Assembly (NCBI GenBank): GCA_007753915.1
Contig: CP036352.1
Location: 310,001-374,000 of the forward strand
Origin: Phycisphaerae bacterium RAS2
GTDB lineage: Bacteria; Planctomycetota; Phycisphaerae; UBA1845; UTPLA1
Direction: 5' to 3'
DNA: 64,000 nt
The translations under genes and the position numbers were made by a program. Every line of letters begins with the position of its first letter. Positions within the stretch are counted from its first letter, which is position 1. Positions 34,932 to 43,232 of this stretch are shown here, piece after piece. Under the pieces are notes generated by a model. That model did no database searches, had not been told where the DNA came from, and saw nothing but the letters and a program-made list of their open reading frames with translations.

Positions 34932-35264
34932 ATGGCTGGCGCGAACACGCTTGAATTCAACGACGACAACTTCGAGACCGAGGTGATCAAATCCGACAAG
35001 CCGGTGCTGGTGGATTTCTGGGCCGAGTGGTGCATGCCGTGCCGCGCCCTGGGGCCGACCATCGACGAACTGGCCAATGACTACGCCGGCAAAGTCAAGG
35101 TCGGCAAGCTCAACACCGAGAACAGCCAGCAAGTGCCGATGCAATACAACATCCAGGCCATCCCGACGGTCATGATCTTCAACAAGGGCGAAGTCGTGCA
35201 GAAGTTCGTCGGCCTCACCGGCAAGAAGGACTTCCAGGCCGCGCTCGCGGGACTGGTCAAGTAG
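34932..35264 (+). CDS. trxA: Thioredoxin with WCMPC active site
   Basis: A 110-residue thioredoxin. The active site is WCMPC (residues 33-37) in place of the usual WCGPC; FDDNF-like start, KPVLVDFWAEW, cis-proline loop AIPTVMIFNKGE and C-terminal helix are all normal. It reduces disulfides in the cytoplasm and probably regenerates Tpx, encoded divergently next door. The Gly-to-Met change between the cysteines should shift redox potential or partner choice, though by how much cannot be told. The start at 34932 has GGAGGAAGGGACCG upstream. A strong hairpin terminator follows at 35342. Confidence 0.95.
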   Translation: MAGANTLEFNDDNFETEVIKSDKPVLVDFWAEWCMPCRALGPTIDELANDYAGKVKVGKLNTENSQQVPMQYNIQAIPTVMIFNKGEVVQKFVGLTGKKDFQAALAGLVK

Positions 35265-35341
35265 GCGCTATGTGCGCTCGAGGGCGCGTGTGCGAACGCG
35301 CGTTGCGGGCGCTTCATCGCTCGGAATGATCGAACCAAACA

Positions 35342-35369
35342 AAAGCCCCAGGCAATTGCCTGGGGCTTT
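35342..35369 (+). terminator. Hairpin terminator after trxA
   Basis: AAAGCCCCAGGCA (35342-35354) pairs perfectly with TGCCTGGGGCTTT across a 2-nt loop. Its stem is identical to that of the hairpin at 45042-45069. It could also end transcripts of the convergent lipoprotein gene, because the stem starts with A and ends with T. Confidence 0.85.
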
Positions 35370-35406
35370 CTTCGTAATGTGTAATGGGTTCCCGCGATCG
35401 TCGCCG

Positions 35407-35787
35407 TTACTTCTTCTCGCACGACGCGCCGCTGCACGAGTTGCAGCAACCCATCGGGCAACCCTTGAGCCGCTTCAACTGGCTCTTGTGTTCGCCGACG
35501 GTCAGCACGTCGCCCTTCACGCTGAACTCGTACTCGCGCTTCTGATCGTTGGCCATGATGCAAAGCTTGTCACCCTTCACGCAGTAACAGCCGCTCATCG
35601 CGTGGCGACCCTTGTCGCCGTACTCGGCTTCGGCTGTGAAGGTGCCGTCGTGACAAAACGTCACGCGGGCGATGGGGCTTGCGGCTTTGTCCGCGCCGCC
35701 TTCGCTGACCCAGGTGCCGGTGATCGGCGAGCATCCCGCAAACGCCATGAGGCAGGCAACGGCAACGACTCGATGAATGGTTCGCAT
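35407..35787 (-). CDS. Small cysteine-rich lipoprotein
   Basis: A 126-residue lipoprotein. The ATG at 35787 gives MRTIHRVVAVACLMAFAGC, with lipobox AFAGC and lipidated C19. The body has a lipocalin-like or copper-resistance-like beta pattern (ITGTWVSEGG, VTFCHDGTFTAEAEYG, MSGCYCVKGDKLCIM, YEFSVKGDVLTV). The C terminus is a Cys cluster, CPMGCCNSCSGASCEKK, able to bind a soft metal. I do not recognise a named family. The gene is convergent with trxA, with the shared hairpin between them. Confidence 0.75.
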   Translation of the reverse strand: MRTIHRVVAVACLMAFAGCSPITGTWVSEGGADKAASPIARVTFCHDGTFTAEAEYGDKGRHAMSGCYCVKGDKLCIMANDQKREYEFSVKGDVLTVGEHKSQLKRLKGCPMGCCNSCSGASCEKK

Positions 35788-35882
35788 GACAAACTCCTCG
35801 TTTCTCAAAAGGGTGCGCGACATGCCGGAACGTACATCGGAAGATTGTTTCACGACTGGAGGCGGGCTGTCAAATCAGAGGA

Positions 35883-37166
35883 TCACGGTGAAGCGGGCGC
35901 CAGTTTCTGACCGTCGGCCAGTTTGTCCACGCCGTCGGCGGCGATGCGCTGGCCGACTTTCAGGCCGCTCGTGATTTCGATCTGCGCACCACTGATTCGC
36001 CCGGTCGTGACGCGCGTCGCGCGAAGCACGCCGCCCTCGACGAGGAAGACCGTCGCGCCGCGTCCGTCTGCTTCTACTTTGCACGCCGAGCGCGGTACCC
36101 AAATCGCCTGCGCGCTCGATGCACTGTCGGTCTGCGGCTTGTCGTTGAAGAATGCGACCTGCGCGGCGCCTTCCACTCGCAGAAAATCGTCGGGGTTGTC
36201 GATGCGTACCTTGGCCTGCACCGTCGCCTTGGAATAGTTCGCCCCGGGATCGATCCACATCACGTGACCGTCATAGCGGCGGTCTTTGTACGCGTCGGGA
36301 GTAATGACGCAGGGCATGTCTTGCCGAATCCGCGCGATGTCCAGCTCGCTGATGTCGACCTCGACGCGAAGAGCCGTCATGTCGGCAATCACCGCGAACT
36401 GTGCATTGGCAATCGCTCCGCGCCCGCCCTCGGCCGCAACGAAATCACCAACTTCCACGCTACGCTCCAGGATCACGCCCTCGATCGGCGTGACCACCTC
36501 GCAATCCCGTAGCGCCTTCTCCGCGAACGCCAGCGCCGCTTCGTCGGCGGCAACTTGCGCCCGCGCCTCTTCCGCCGCGCGCTTGGCATCGACATACTCG
36601 ATGTCCGGCGCGTCGCTCGATTCGTGCAGCCGCGCCACGCGGTCAAAATTCACCTGCTGATAGGCCAGGGCCGCGCGGCTCTTCTCAAGGTGCGCCGCCG
36701 CCTGATCGCGCATGGCGCGGTAATTCACGTCCTCAATGCGTGCGATGACCTGGCCCTTCTTCACGCGGTCGCCCTGTTCGAATCGCAGTTCGACGATTTG
36801 GCCAGAGACCTTCGTGCTGACCGAGACCTTGTGATCCGACACGATCTTGCCGGCTGCTGTGAACACCGGGGGGACATCGGCCGCGCCGCGCGACGTGACG
36901 GTGATGAGCCGCACTTCCGCCGCGCTGCTGCTGCCGCCGCCCAGGCCCAGCGTTGCCGCTCCGGGCGCGATGTACCAGATCAGGAGCGCCCCGATCCCGA
37001 TGCCGCCGAGGATCAAAAGACGCTTGCCGGAGCGCGCGCCCGAGCGAACTGAGCCGGCCGTTGCCGACGGGGCGGGCTTGGATGTCGCGGCCGGCCGTTG
37101 ATCCTTGTTGATCGTCAGGCTGCGAAGCTGGGCACGTAGGTCGGTAGGCGCTTGCATGCAGTCCAT
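35883..37166 (-). CDS. Periplasmic adaptor (membrane fusion) subunit of an ABC exporter, MacA/HlyD-like
   Basis: A 427-residue adaptor. Residues 1-46 are cytoplasmic and basic, 47-70 a membrane segment (LLILGGIGIGALLIWYIA). Then come the biotinyl-lipoyl-like half VSTKVSGQIVELRFEQGDRV, a coiled-coil hairpin (about 150-220; HLEKSRAALAYQQVNFDRVA and EEARAQVAADEAAL), the second lipoyl half VVTPIEGVILERSVEVGD and beta-barrel domains. It would link the inner-membrane permeases to an outer-membrane partner. It is the last gene of a six-gene minus-strand run: ATPase, four permeases, adaptor. Start at 37166 or 37157, neither with a clear Shine-Dalgarno. No TolC-like gene is in the window. Confidence 0.88.
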   Translation of the reverse strand: MDCMQAPTDLRAQLRSLTINKDQRPAATSKPAPSATAGSVRSGARSGKRLLILGGIGIGALLIWYIAPGAATLGLGGGSSSAAEVRLITVTSRGAADVPPVFTAAGKIVSDHKVSVSTKVSGQIVELRFEQGDRVKKGQVIARIEDVNYRAMRDQAAAHLEKSRAALAYQQVNFDRVARLHESSDAPDIEYVDAKRAAEEARAQVAADEAALAFAEKALRDCEVVTPIEGVILERSVEVGDFVAAEGGRGAIANAQFAVIADMTALRVEVDISELDIARIRQDMPCVITPDAYKDRRYDGHVMWIDPGANYSKATVQAKVRIDNPDDFLRVEGAAQVAFFNDKPQTDSASSAQAIWVPRSACKVEADGRGATVFLVEGGVLRATRVTTGRISGAQIEITSGLKVGQRIAADGVDKLADGQKLAPASP

Positions 37167-37178
37167 TCTAGCGGGCGG

Positions 37179-38351
37179 CTAGCCCTTACGCAGGGCTTCG
37201 ATCACGCGGATGCGAGCGGCTCGCAGGGCGGGAGCAACCGCACCGGCCACCCCCACGAGGATCGACAGCCCGACCGCCGACGCCACCGTTACAGGCGTGA
37301 TGCGAAGCTCGTATGCGATGACGGTCCAGGTCTGGTCCGATAGGTAATCCTGTCGCGAACCGCTCACAAACAGCGAACCGAGCAGCCCGACCGCGCAGGC
37401 GACCATGCAAATAAGCAGGCTCTCGGTAAGAAACGCGGCGATGACCGAACCGCGGGAGAAGCCAAGCGTGCGGAGCATGGCGATCTCCCGACGGCGGCTA
37501 TCTACTGAAGTATACATCGTCGTCGCAACGGCAAAGACCGCGCCAACAGCCATGATGGCGATCAGGATCGTTGTCAGGACCACGATCTCGCGCGTCTTGG
37601 ATGACAGATCGACGTAATAGTCGGCCTCGGTCTTGGCGTTCATGCGCACAGCCGGGCCGCGAATGTATTCGATGGCGGCGAGCGCCATGCCGGGGTCGTC
37701 GAGCCGCATGATGGCACTGGACGTGAACCGGCGCAGGTAAACGTCGCTGATCATGCTGCGCGGTCCCCAGATTTCGCTCTCGAGTGCGCCGCCGCCTGCC
37801 TCGAATATGCCGACGACGCTGAAGGTCTTGTCCGTGGATCGGCCGATCGTGATTTCGCCGCCGACTTCGAGGTTGCGATAGCGCTCGCGTGCGGCGCGGC
37901 CGACGATGACCTCGTGCGCCGCGGGGTTGAACATGCGCCCCTCGATCAATTGCACTTCGGCATGCACGAGGAAGGCAGTGTCATCCACGCCGCGCACGGC
38001 GACGTTGGCCGGGTTGCCCGGTGGAGGGCGGCGCGGAATGGATGCCTGCACGCATAACTCGTGGCTGACGAGCGGCTGGCCGTCGCGCCCGCGTGCGACG
38101 CCCGGCGTCTGCATCATGCGCGCGGCCTCTTCGGGGCGGATGATACTGGTGCTCTCGGCCGTGGCGCCGGTCTGAAGGGCGACGATGTTGGCGCTCGAGC
38201 CGCTGGATTTCATCGACGCGCGGATGCCTTCGGAGAACGAGAGCAGCACCGCCAGCACGGCCACGACCACCGCGACGATGACGAACGTCAGCCCGGTGCT
38301 CAACTTTCGCACGAGCAGATTTCGCCAGTTGTAGTAAAGCGGCAAAGCCAT
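37179..38351 (-). CDS. FtsX/MacB-type ABC permease, type B, copy 2
   Basis: A 390-residue permease with one N-terminal membrane helix, a periplasmic domain of about 220 residues and three C-terminal helices, the MacB/FtsX/LolC topology. It starts MALPLYYNWRNLLVRKLSTG, nearly the same as the permease at 39696-40883 (MALPLSYNWRNLLIRRTTTV), so the two are duplicates. The conserved cytoplasmic loop REIAMLRTLGFSRGSVIAAF contacts the ATPase. The end AALRAARIRVIEALRKG is typical of the family. The adaptor gene follows 12 bp downstream. Substrate unknown. Confidence 0.9.
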   Translation of the reverse strand: MALPLYYNWRNLLVRKLSTGLTFVIVAVVVAVLAVLLSFSEGIRASMKSSGSSANIVALQTGATAESTSIIRPEEAARMMQTPGVARGRDGQPLVSHELCVQASIPRRPPPGNPANVAVRGVDDTAFLVHAEVQLIEGRMFNPAAHEVIVGRAARERYRNLEVGGEITIGRSTDKTFSVVGIFEAGGGALESEIWGPRSMISDVYLRRFTSSAIMRLDDPGMALAAIEYIRGPAVRMNAKTEADYYVDLSSKTREIVVLTTILIAIMAVGAVFAVATTMYTSVDSRRREIAMLRTLGFSRGSVIAAFLTESLLICMVACAVGLLGSLFVSGSRQDYLSDQTWTVIAYELRITPVTVASAVGLSILVGVAGAVAPALRAARIRVIEALRKG

Positions 38352-38360
38352 GTGTCAGTA

Positions 38361-38439
38361 GGGTGAGCATTGCCCACCATGCTTGTCGTCCGTTCATTGG
38401 CAAGGCACGGACCGCCAATTCGTATTGGTGGGCCGTGCC
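38361..38439. repeat. REP-like hairpins between two permease genes
   Basis: Two dyads fill most of the 96-bp gap: GGGTGAGCATTGCCCACC at 38361-38378 and a longer one in which GGCACGGACCGCCAAT (38404-38419) pairs with ATTGGTGGGCCGTGCC (38424-38439). Neither has a T tract. They may affect messenger stability inside the exporter operon. Confidence 0.6.
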
Positions 38440-38447
38440 CGCCCAAC

Positions 38448-39623
38448 TCATTCCAGATTTCGCAGCGCCGCCACGACCTTCATCCGCAGCGCCAACCAGC
38501 TCGGCCACGCGCCGGCCAGCAATCCGATCCCCAGCGCCACCAGCACCGACTTGATGCACATGGCGAACGGAATCTCAAACGTTTGAATCACCGGAATGTT
38601 GATCTTTCGCAGCGGCGTATACGTGAACGCGATGTACGGCCCGAGCGAACCGGCCAGTCCGCCCAGTCCGCAGATGAGCAGGCTCTCGGCGAGGATCAAC
38701 GCCAGCGCGAACAGGCCGGAGAACCCCAGGGCCTTGAGCGTGGCGATTTCGCTGATGCGGTCGCGCACGTTCATGCTCATGGCGTTCATCGCGGCAATCA
38801 CCGCGACGAAGACCGTCATCGCCGAGAGGATCGTCAGATTGCGCGGCAGGTCGAACTGCTGCGTGATGAACTCGTTCATGAACGTCTTTTCATCCGAGGT
38901 CTTGGTCTCATCGAGCGTGCCGGCGAACATGCGGTCGATTTCCTGCCGGAAGTGATCCATGTCCGCCTTGCTGCCGCACTTGACGAAATAAAAACTGACC
39001 AGCCCTTCGGGGTACTCCTTGCCCTCGCCTTTGAGAATCTCCTCAAAGTAGTCGCGCCGGAACCAGAGCGTGACCACGTCCTCCGCTTTCTCCATTGTCG
39101 AGATAATATGAAACTCAATCGGCGTGTACGGCGGCACCGATGGCATGATCGTCACGCGCTGGCCGACCTTCCAGCCCAGTTGCGTCGCCGTGTTGCGACC
39201 GACCATGAGTGCCTGCTTGTCGCGCTGCCAGGCATCGATTTCCTCTCTATCAAGCCGATGTTCGGGAAACGCTTCGACGAACGTGTCGTGGTCGACGCCG
39301 AGCGTGGAGAGCGGCATGGGGTCGTTCTCGCGCTGGCCGCCGATCCAGCGCAGTCCGCAGACGGCAAGAATGCGCGTGCCCGTCGGGTCGAGCGACTCGA
39401 TCTTGCGCCGGTGGCCTTCGGGCAGCGGATTAACAATGGAGGTCTTCTGCGTGATGGCGAGGCGAAGCTGCCTGGCGGAGTTGTCGAGGAAGCGCGTGAT
39501 GCCGTCGATCACGGCCGTGGAGAGCACGAAGATGACAATGGGCAGCGCGACGGCTGCGCTGGTCATGACGGACCGCCGCGTGTTTCGCGTGAGGTTGCGG
39601 TAGACGTAGGTGAGGCGAAGCAT
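38448..39623 (-). CDS. FtsX/MacB-type ABC permease, type A, copy 2
   Basis: A 391-residue permease of MacB/FtsX topology: helix 1 (MTSAAVALPIVIFVLSTAVI), a large periplasmic domain with LAVCGLRWIGG and VTIMPSVPPYTPIEFHIIST, then three helices. It is the close paralogue of the permease at 41005-42186, sharing GHRAKIEALDP/GHRRKIESLDP, CGMRWFGG/CGLRWIGG and SVPPYLSLEFHVI/SVPPYTPIEFHII. The cytoplasmic loop RISEIATLKALGFSGLFALA should couple to the ATPase. It lies between two type B permease genes. Confidence 0.9.
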   Translation of the reverse strand: MLRLTYVYRNLTRNTRRSVMTSAAVALPIVIFVLSTAVIDGITRFLDNSARQLRLAITQKTSIVNPLPEGHRRKIESLDPTGTRILAVCGLRWIGGQRENDPMPLSTLGVDHDTFVEAFPEHRLDREEIDAWQRDKQALMVGRNTATQLGWKVGQRVTIMPSVPPYTPIEFHIISTMEKAEDVVTLWFRRDYFEEILKGEGKEYPEGLVSFYFVKCGSKADMDHFRQEIDRMFAGTLDETKTSDEKTFMNEFITQQFDLPRNLTILSAMTVFVAVIAAMNAMSMNVRDRISEIATLKALGFSGLFALALILAESLLICGLGGLAGSLGPYIAFTYTPLRKINIPVIQTFEIPFAMCIKSVLVALGIGLLAGAWPSWLALRMKVVAALRNLE

Positions 39624-39695
39624 GGGCGGGTTCGCAAAGCCGGCGCGAGGCGGTCGGATGAAACATCCGCCCGGCGACCGGACTATAGAACGCGA

Positions 39696-40883
39696 TCAGG
39701 CTTCCCGCAATGCGGTGACGACCTGCGTGCGGGCAGCCCTTCGCGCGGGGACGATCGCGCCGCCCAGCCCGACCAGGCAGATCGCGCCGATGGCGATGCC
39801 GACGATGAGCGGGGTCAGGTGAATCTCGAACGCGAGCGTGGTGAACGTGCTCTGCCCGAACATGTCTTTGGTGTTGCCAACGAGCGCGAGCCACGCGCCG
39901 CAGGCAAGGCAGCCGATCGCGCCGCCGAGGAAACACAACAGGAGCGATTCGATCATGACGCTCGTGAGCAGATGCCGTCCGGTGAAGCCGATGGTGCGCA
40001 GCATGGCGAACTCGCGCGAGCGCCCGGCGACCGATGCAAACATGGTGTTGGCGATGGAAAACGCCGCGGCGATGCACATGACGCCGACGAGAAACGTAAC
40101 AATCATCAGGTACATGCCGATGTTCTTGGTCTGCTCCTGCCAGTATTCGCTTTCGGTTCGCGCGGTCAACTCGATACCGGGGCCTTCGATGCGTCGGATG
40201 GCGGCGGCGGGATCGACGTTGTCCTTCAGACGCAGCGCCACCGATGAATAGGCGTTGCGCATGTAGGCATTCATCAGCATGGTGGCCGGCCCCCAGATCT
40301 CGCTCTCAAGCGGGCCGCCGTCCGCGGAGAAGTATCCCACCACCCGGTAGCCGCGATTGCCGCCGTAGCCGAGGTTGATTGTGTCGCCGATCGCCAGCCC
40401 GGCGAACTGTTTGGCCGCCTGCACGCCGACGATGACCTCCATCGCACCGTCGGCCGGCTTGGCGCCGAGCAACTTCACGTTACGGTGAACGGCGAAGGCC
40501 GAATTGGTCACGCCGCGCACGGCGACGTTCGCATTGGTCGCACCCAGATCGCGAGTGCGGGGCAGGGAGACCTGTACGATCATCTCCGGGCTTTTGAGTT
40601 GGTCGCCGGTTTGATCATCGACGGCGATTTCCTCGTTGAGCTGGGTCAGCTTGTTGTAATCGTCCGGCGGGATGGCGCTGTTGGTCTCCGACGTGGAGGC
40701 CTGTCGCAGCACGATGAGCGTGCGCGGATCACCAGCCACCGAGAGCGAGCGGCTCAACGCTCCGCGAAAGCCCAGCATCCACGAAAACACCCCCACGACC
40801 ACGGCGATCACCAGCACCGTCAGCACGGTCGTCGTGCGCCGGATCAGCAGGTTGCGCCAGTTGTAGGAGAGAGGGAGTGCCAT
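39696..40883 (-). CDS. FtsX/MacB-type ABC permease, type B, copy 1
   Basis: A 395-residue permease with the N-terminal block MALPLSYNWRNLLIRRTTTV, a periplasmic domain containing VQVSLPRTRDLGATNANVAV and SEIWGPATMLMNAYMRNAYS, and three C-terminal helices. Its duplicate at 37179-38351 has VQASIPRRPPPGNPANVAV and SEIWGPRSMISDVYLRRFTS at the same places. The ATPase-contact loop REFAMLRTIGFTGRHLLTSV is conserved. With the type A permease upstream it forms the first A-B pair of the operon. Confidence 0.9.
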   Translation of the reverse strand: MALPLSYNWRNLLIRRTTTVLTVLVIAVVVGVFSWMLGFRGALSRSLSVAGDPRTLIVLRQASTSETNSAIPPDDYNKLTQLNEEIAVDDQTGDQLKSPEMIVQVSLPRTRDLGATNANVAVRGVTNSAFAVHRNVKLLGAKPADGAMEVIVGVQAAKQFAGLAIGDTINLGYGGNRGYRVVGYFSADGGPLESEIWGPATMLMNAYMRNAYSSVALRLKDNVDPAAAIRRIEGPGIELTARTESEYWQEQTKNIGMYLMIVTFLVGVMCIAAAFSIANTMFASVAGRSREFAMLRTIGFTGRHLLTSVMIESLLLCFLGGAIGCLACGAWLALVGNTKDMFGQSTFTTLAFEIHLTPLIVGIAIGAICLVGLGGAIVPARRAARTQVVTALREA

Positions 40884-40888
40884 GCAGA

Positions 40889-40940
40889 AGTGGTCAGTGG
40901 TCAGTGGTTAGTGGTCAGAGTCCAGAGTTCAGTGGTTAGT
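40889..40940. repeat. AGTGGTCAGTGGTTAG array, left arm
   Basis: Iterations of AGTGGTCAGTGGT(C/T)AG from 40889 to 40940. The 16-mer AGTGGTTAGTGGTCAG at 40903-40918 recurs as its exact reverse complement at 43201-43216, so inverted copies flank the first permease and the ATPase gene. Confidence 0.7.
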
Positions 40941-41004
40941 TGCCGGTTTCGCATTTAGCCGGCGAGCCCGCCACGGCGGATCCTCGACTTGCTCGCCGTT
41001 CCAA

Positions 41005-42186
41005 TTATTCTCCCACGCGGCGTAGCGCGCTCACGGTTTGCATGCGAAGCGTGTGCCAGGCCGGCGCCAATCCGGCCAACAGGCCGACCGCCCCGGCAAT
41101 GGCGACAGAGATTCCCACGGCCAGTGGCGACACCGTGAGCTGCGCGATCGGGAGGAACCCCGGCATCAACTTGCGCATCGGGACCGCCGTGAGCAAAATC
41201 ACCGCCGGAATGATTCCCGCCGTCGCTCCGAGCAGCGCCAGCATCACGCTTTCGCCCAGCACCATCGCGACGATGCGCCAGTTGGGGAACCCGATCGCCT
41301 TGAAGACCGCCAGCTCGCGCGTGCGCTCGCGAAAGCTCATCATCATCGTGTTGCCGGCGACCATCGCGACGATCGCGACGACGACGATCGCCATGACGCG
41401 CATCAGGCCGGGGATATCGCCGGCAGCCTGCGCGAATCCGGCGGCGAAGGTCAGTTCGTCTTCGCTTTTGGTCTCGTCCGGCGAATTGGCAAACGTCGCG
41501 TCGATCTCCTGTTGAAGCGCGCGCAGGCCCGCGGCGCTGTTGCATTTCACCCAGAAAATGTTGCAGTCAGCATAGCGCTCGTTGCCCGCTTCCTTCAGCG
41601 ACTCGCTCAAGAAATCCCGGCGAAAGTAAAGCACGTTCGTTCGCGACGGAGCCGTCATGATTTTGATGACGTGAAACTCCAGCGACAAATAGGGCGGCAC
41701 GCTGCTGGTCAGCGTGATGCGGTCGCCGACCTTCCAGCCGTTGTTCTCGGCGATGCCCGTACCGACGACGCACGCCTGCCGATCCTTCGTCCAATTCTCA
41801 ATGTCGGCGTCGGACATATCGACTTCGGCGTAGACGGTGGGAAACGTATCGGGATCGGCGGCGAGGCTTTGAATCACACCGGGTGCATTGGGCACGCGAC
41901 CGCCGAACCACCGCATGCCGCACACGGCGGCAAGGCGCGAGCGATCCGGGTCGAGGGCTTCAATCTTGGCGCGGTGCCCCTGCGGGATGAGATTGATAAG
42001 CGTGGTCTTGTGATGCACGCCGAGTCGCAGCTCGCGCTCATTGGCCTTGCCGATCTCGACCAGCGCGACGACAAAGGAAATGGCGGCGACAAAAATGGCC
42101 ATCGGCAGGGCGAAGGCAATGCCGGTCAGGCAGGTGCGCGTCGGATTGCGGCGCAGGTTCTGAAGCAGGACGTAGCCGAGGGTCAT
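41005..42186 (-). CDS. FtsX/MacB-type ABC permease, type A, copy 1
   Basis: A 393-residue permease: TLGYVLLQNLRRNPTRTCLT at the start, helix 1 (IAFALPMAIFVAAISFVVAL), a periplasmic domain with GHRAKIEALDPDRSRLAAVC and SVPPYLSLEFHVIKIM, then three helices and AWHTLRMQTVSALRRVGE at the end. The cytoplasmic loop RTRELAVFKAIGFPNWRIVA is the ATPase contact. It is 15 bp downstream of the ATPase gene and is the paralogue of the permease at 38448-39623. It and the ATPase gene are flanked by a 16-bp inverted repeat. Confidence 0.9.
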   Translation of the reverse strand: MTLGYVLLQNLRRNPTRTCLTGIAFALPMAIFVAAISFVVALVEIGKANERELRLGVHHKTTLINLIPQGHRAKIEALDPDRSRLAAVCGMRWFGGRVPNAPGVIQSLAADPDTFPTVYAEVDMSDADIENWTKDRQACVVGTGIAENNGWKVGDRITLTSSVPPYLSLEFHVIKIMTAPSRTNVLYFRRDFLSESLKEAGNERYADCNIFWVKCNSAAGLRALQQEIDATFANSPDETKSEDELTFAAGFAQAAGDIPGLMRVMAIVVVAIVAMVAGNTMMMSFRERTRELAVFKAIGFPNWRIVAMVLGESVMLALLGATAGIIPAVILLTAVPMRKLMPGFLPIAQLTVSPLAVGISVAIAGAVGLLAGLAPAWHTLRMQTVSALRRVGE

Positions 42187-42201
42187 GGTCGGTGCGTAGC
42201 C

Positions 42202-42915
42202 TCAATGGGCGGCCACGAGCGACGGGTCGTTCTTCTCGTCGCGTTCGAGCTGGCCCTTGTCCAGATGCAGGATGCGCTGGCCGTGTGCCGCGGCGCGCGG
42301 GTCGTGCGTCACCATGACAATTGTCTTATTGAACTCGCGGTTCAGCAGGCCCAGAAGGTTGAGAATCTCGGTGGAAGTTTTCGCGTCGAGGTCGCCGGTC
42401 GGCTCGTCGGCGAGGATCACGTCCGGGTCGGTCACGATGGCCCGCGCGATGGCCACACGCTGCTCCTGACCACCGGAGAGCTGATTCGGCCGGTGGTCCA
42501 TCCGCTCACCGAGTCCGACGATGGACAAGGCGGTCTGCACGCGCTGCCGCCGCTCGGCCGCCGACATCTTGAACAGCAACAGCGGCAGTTCGACGTTTTG
42601 CGCCGCGGTCAACACGGGCACGAGGTGATACATCTGAAAGATGAAGCCGACGTGGCGGCTGCGCCAGGCCGTCAGCTCCTGCTCCGTCATCCGCTCGAGC
42701 ATCGCTTCGCCCACGCGGACGCTGCCGGCGGTAGGGGAGTCCAGCCCGCCGATCAGATGCAGCAGGGTGGATTTGCCCGAGCCGCTTGGCCCCATGAGGA
42801 CGACGAACTCCCCGGCCGGGATGTTCAGCTTCAGGCCGGCCAACACGGGGATTTCGATGCGATCCTTGTGATAAACCTTGTGGACGTTGGTCAGTTCGAT
42901 CAACGGCTGCGACAT
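42202..42915 (-). CDS. ABC transporter ATPase, LolD/MacB type
   Basis: A 237-residue nucleotide-binding subunit: Walker [11 protein letters not shown]-loop in [20 protein letters not shown], signature [15 protein letters not shown], Walker [13 protein letters not shown] and H-loop MVTHDP. It belongs to the LolD/FtsE/MacB class that powers mechanotransmission, with no transport channel of its own. It is the single ATPase of an operon that also holds four permeases and an adaptor, so two different permease pairs may share it. The start ATG at 42915 lacks a strong Shine-Dalgarno. Confidence 0.93.
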   Translation of the reverse strand: MSQPLIELTNVHKVYHKDRIEIPVLAGLKLNIPAGEFVVLMGPSGSGKSTLLHLIGGLDSPTAGSVRVGEAMLERMTEQELTAWRSRHVGFIFQMYHLVPVLTAAQNVELPLLLFKMSAAERRQRVQTALSIVGLGERMDHRPNQLSGGQEQRVAIARAIVTDPDVILADEPTGDLDAKTSTEILNLLGLLNREFNKTIVMVTHDPRAAAHGQRILHLDKGQLERDEKNDPSLVAAH

Positions 42916-43232
42916 GCGCCACTCCCGCGCACGAGGAAAGGCCGTATTCCAAGCTCGTACCCTTCGCCGGCGTTCCGCGTGCGATGCCGCATTGTAATCG
43001 GTGCGGCGGCTGATTTCATTCCGCCGTCCAATCGGTGTTATGATCGGTGCAGGCTTGCAGGGTCAAAGTCGGCCTTGAACGGTTCTTGCGTCACTGGGTC
43101 GGTGTCCACGTGCTCAACCCGGAACAAAGTCACAACGCACACGAAGGACAACGAATTGGCGCGGTAGGAAGTGCCCACCCTGCGCATCGCCGGCCAATCA
43201 CTGACCACTAACCACTCGCTGGCAGGTTCATC
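42916..43232. other. Divergent intergenic region between ABC operon and pyrophosphatase gene
   Basis: This 317-bp region must hold the promoters of both directions. On the plus strand TATGAT at 43039-43044 with TTCATT 18 nt upstream is a weak candidate. The right end carries CTGACCACTAACCACT (43201-43216), the inverted partner of the array at 40889-40940, only 17 bp from the pyrophosphatase start. No gene is seen. Confidence 0.5.
43198..43216. repeat. AGTGGTCAGTGGTTAG array, right arm
   Basis: TCACTGACCACTAACCACT, the reverse complement of the word repeated at 40889-40940; 16 bases match exactly. It sits in the leader of the pyrophosphatase gene. Confidence 0.7.

Noticed and set aside
40889-43216. 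Insertion sequence or transposon bounded by the inverted repeats
   Set aside because: No transposase between the arms; the enclosed genes are part of the exporter operon and match its codon use.
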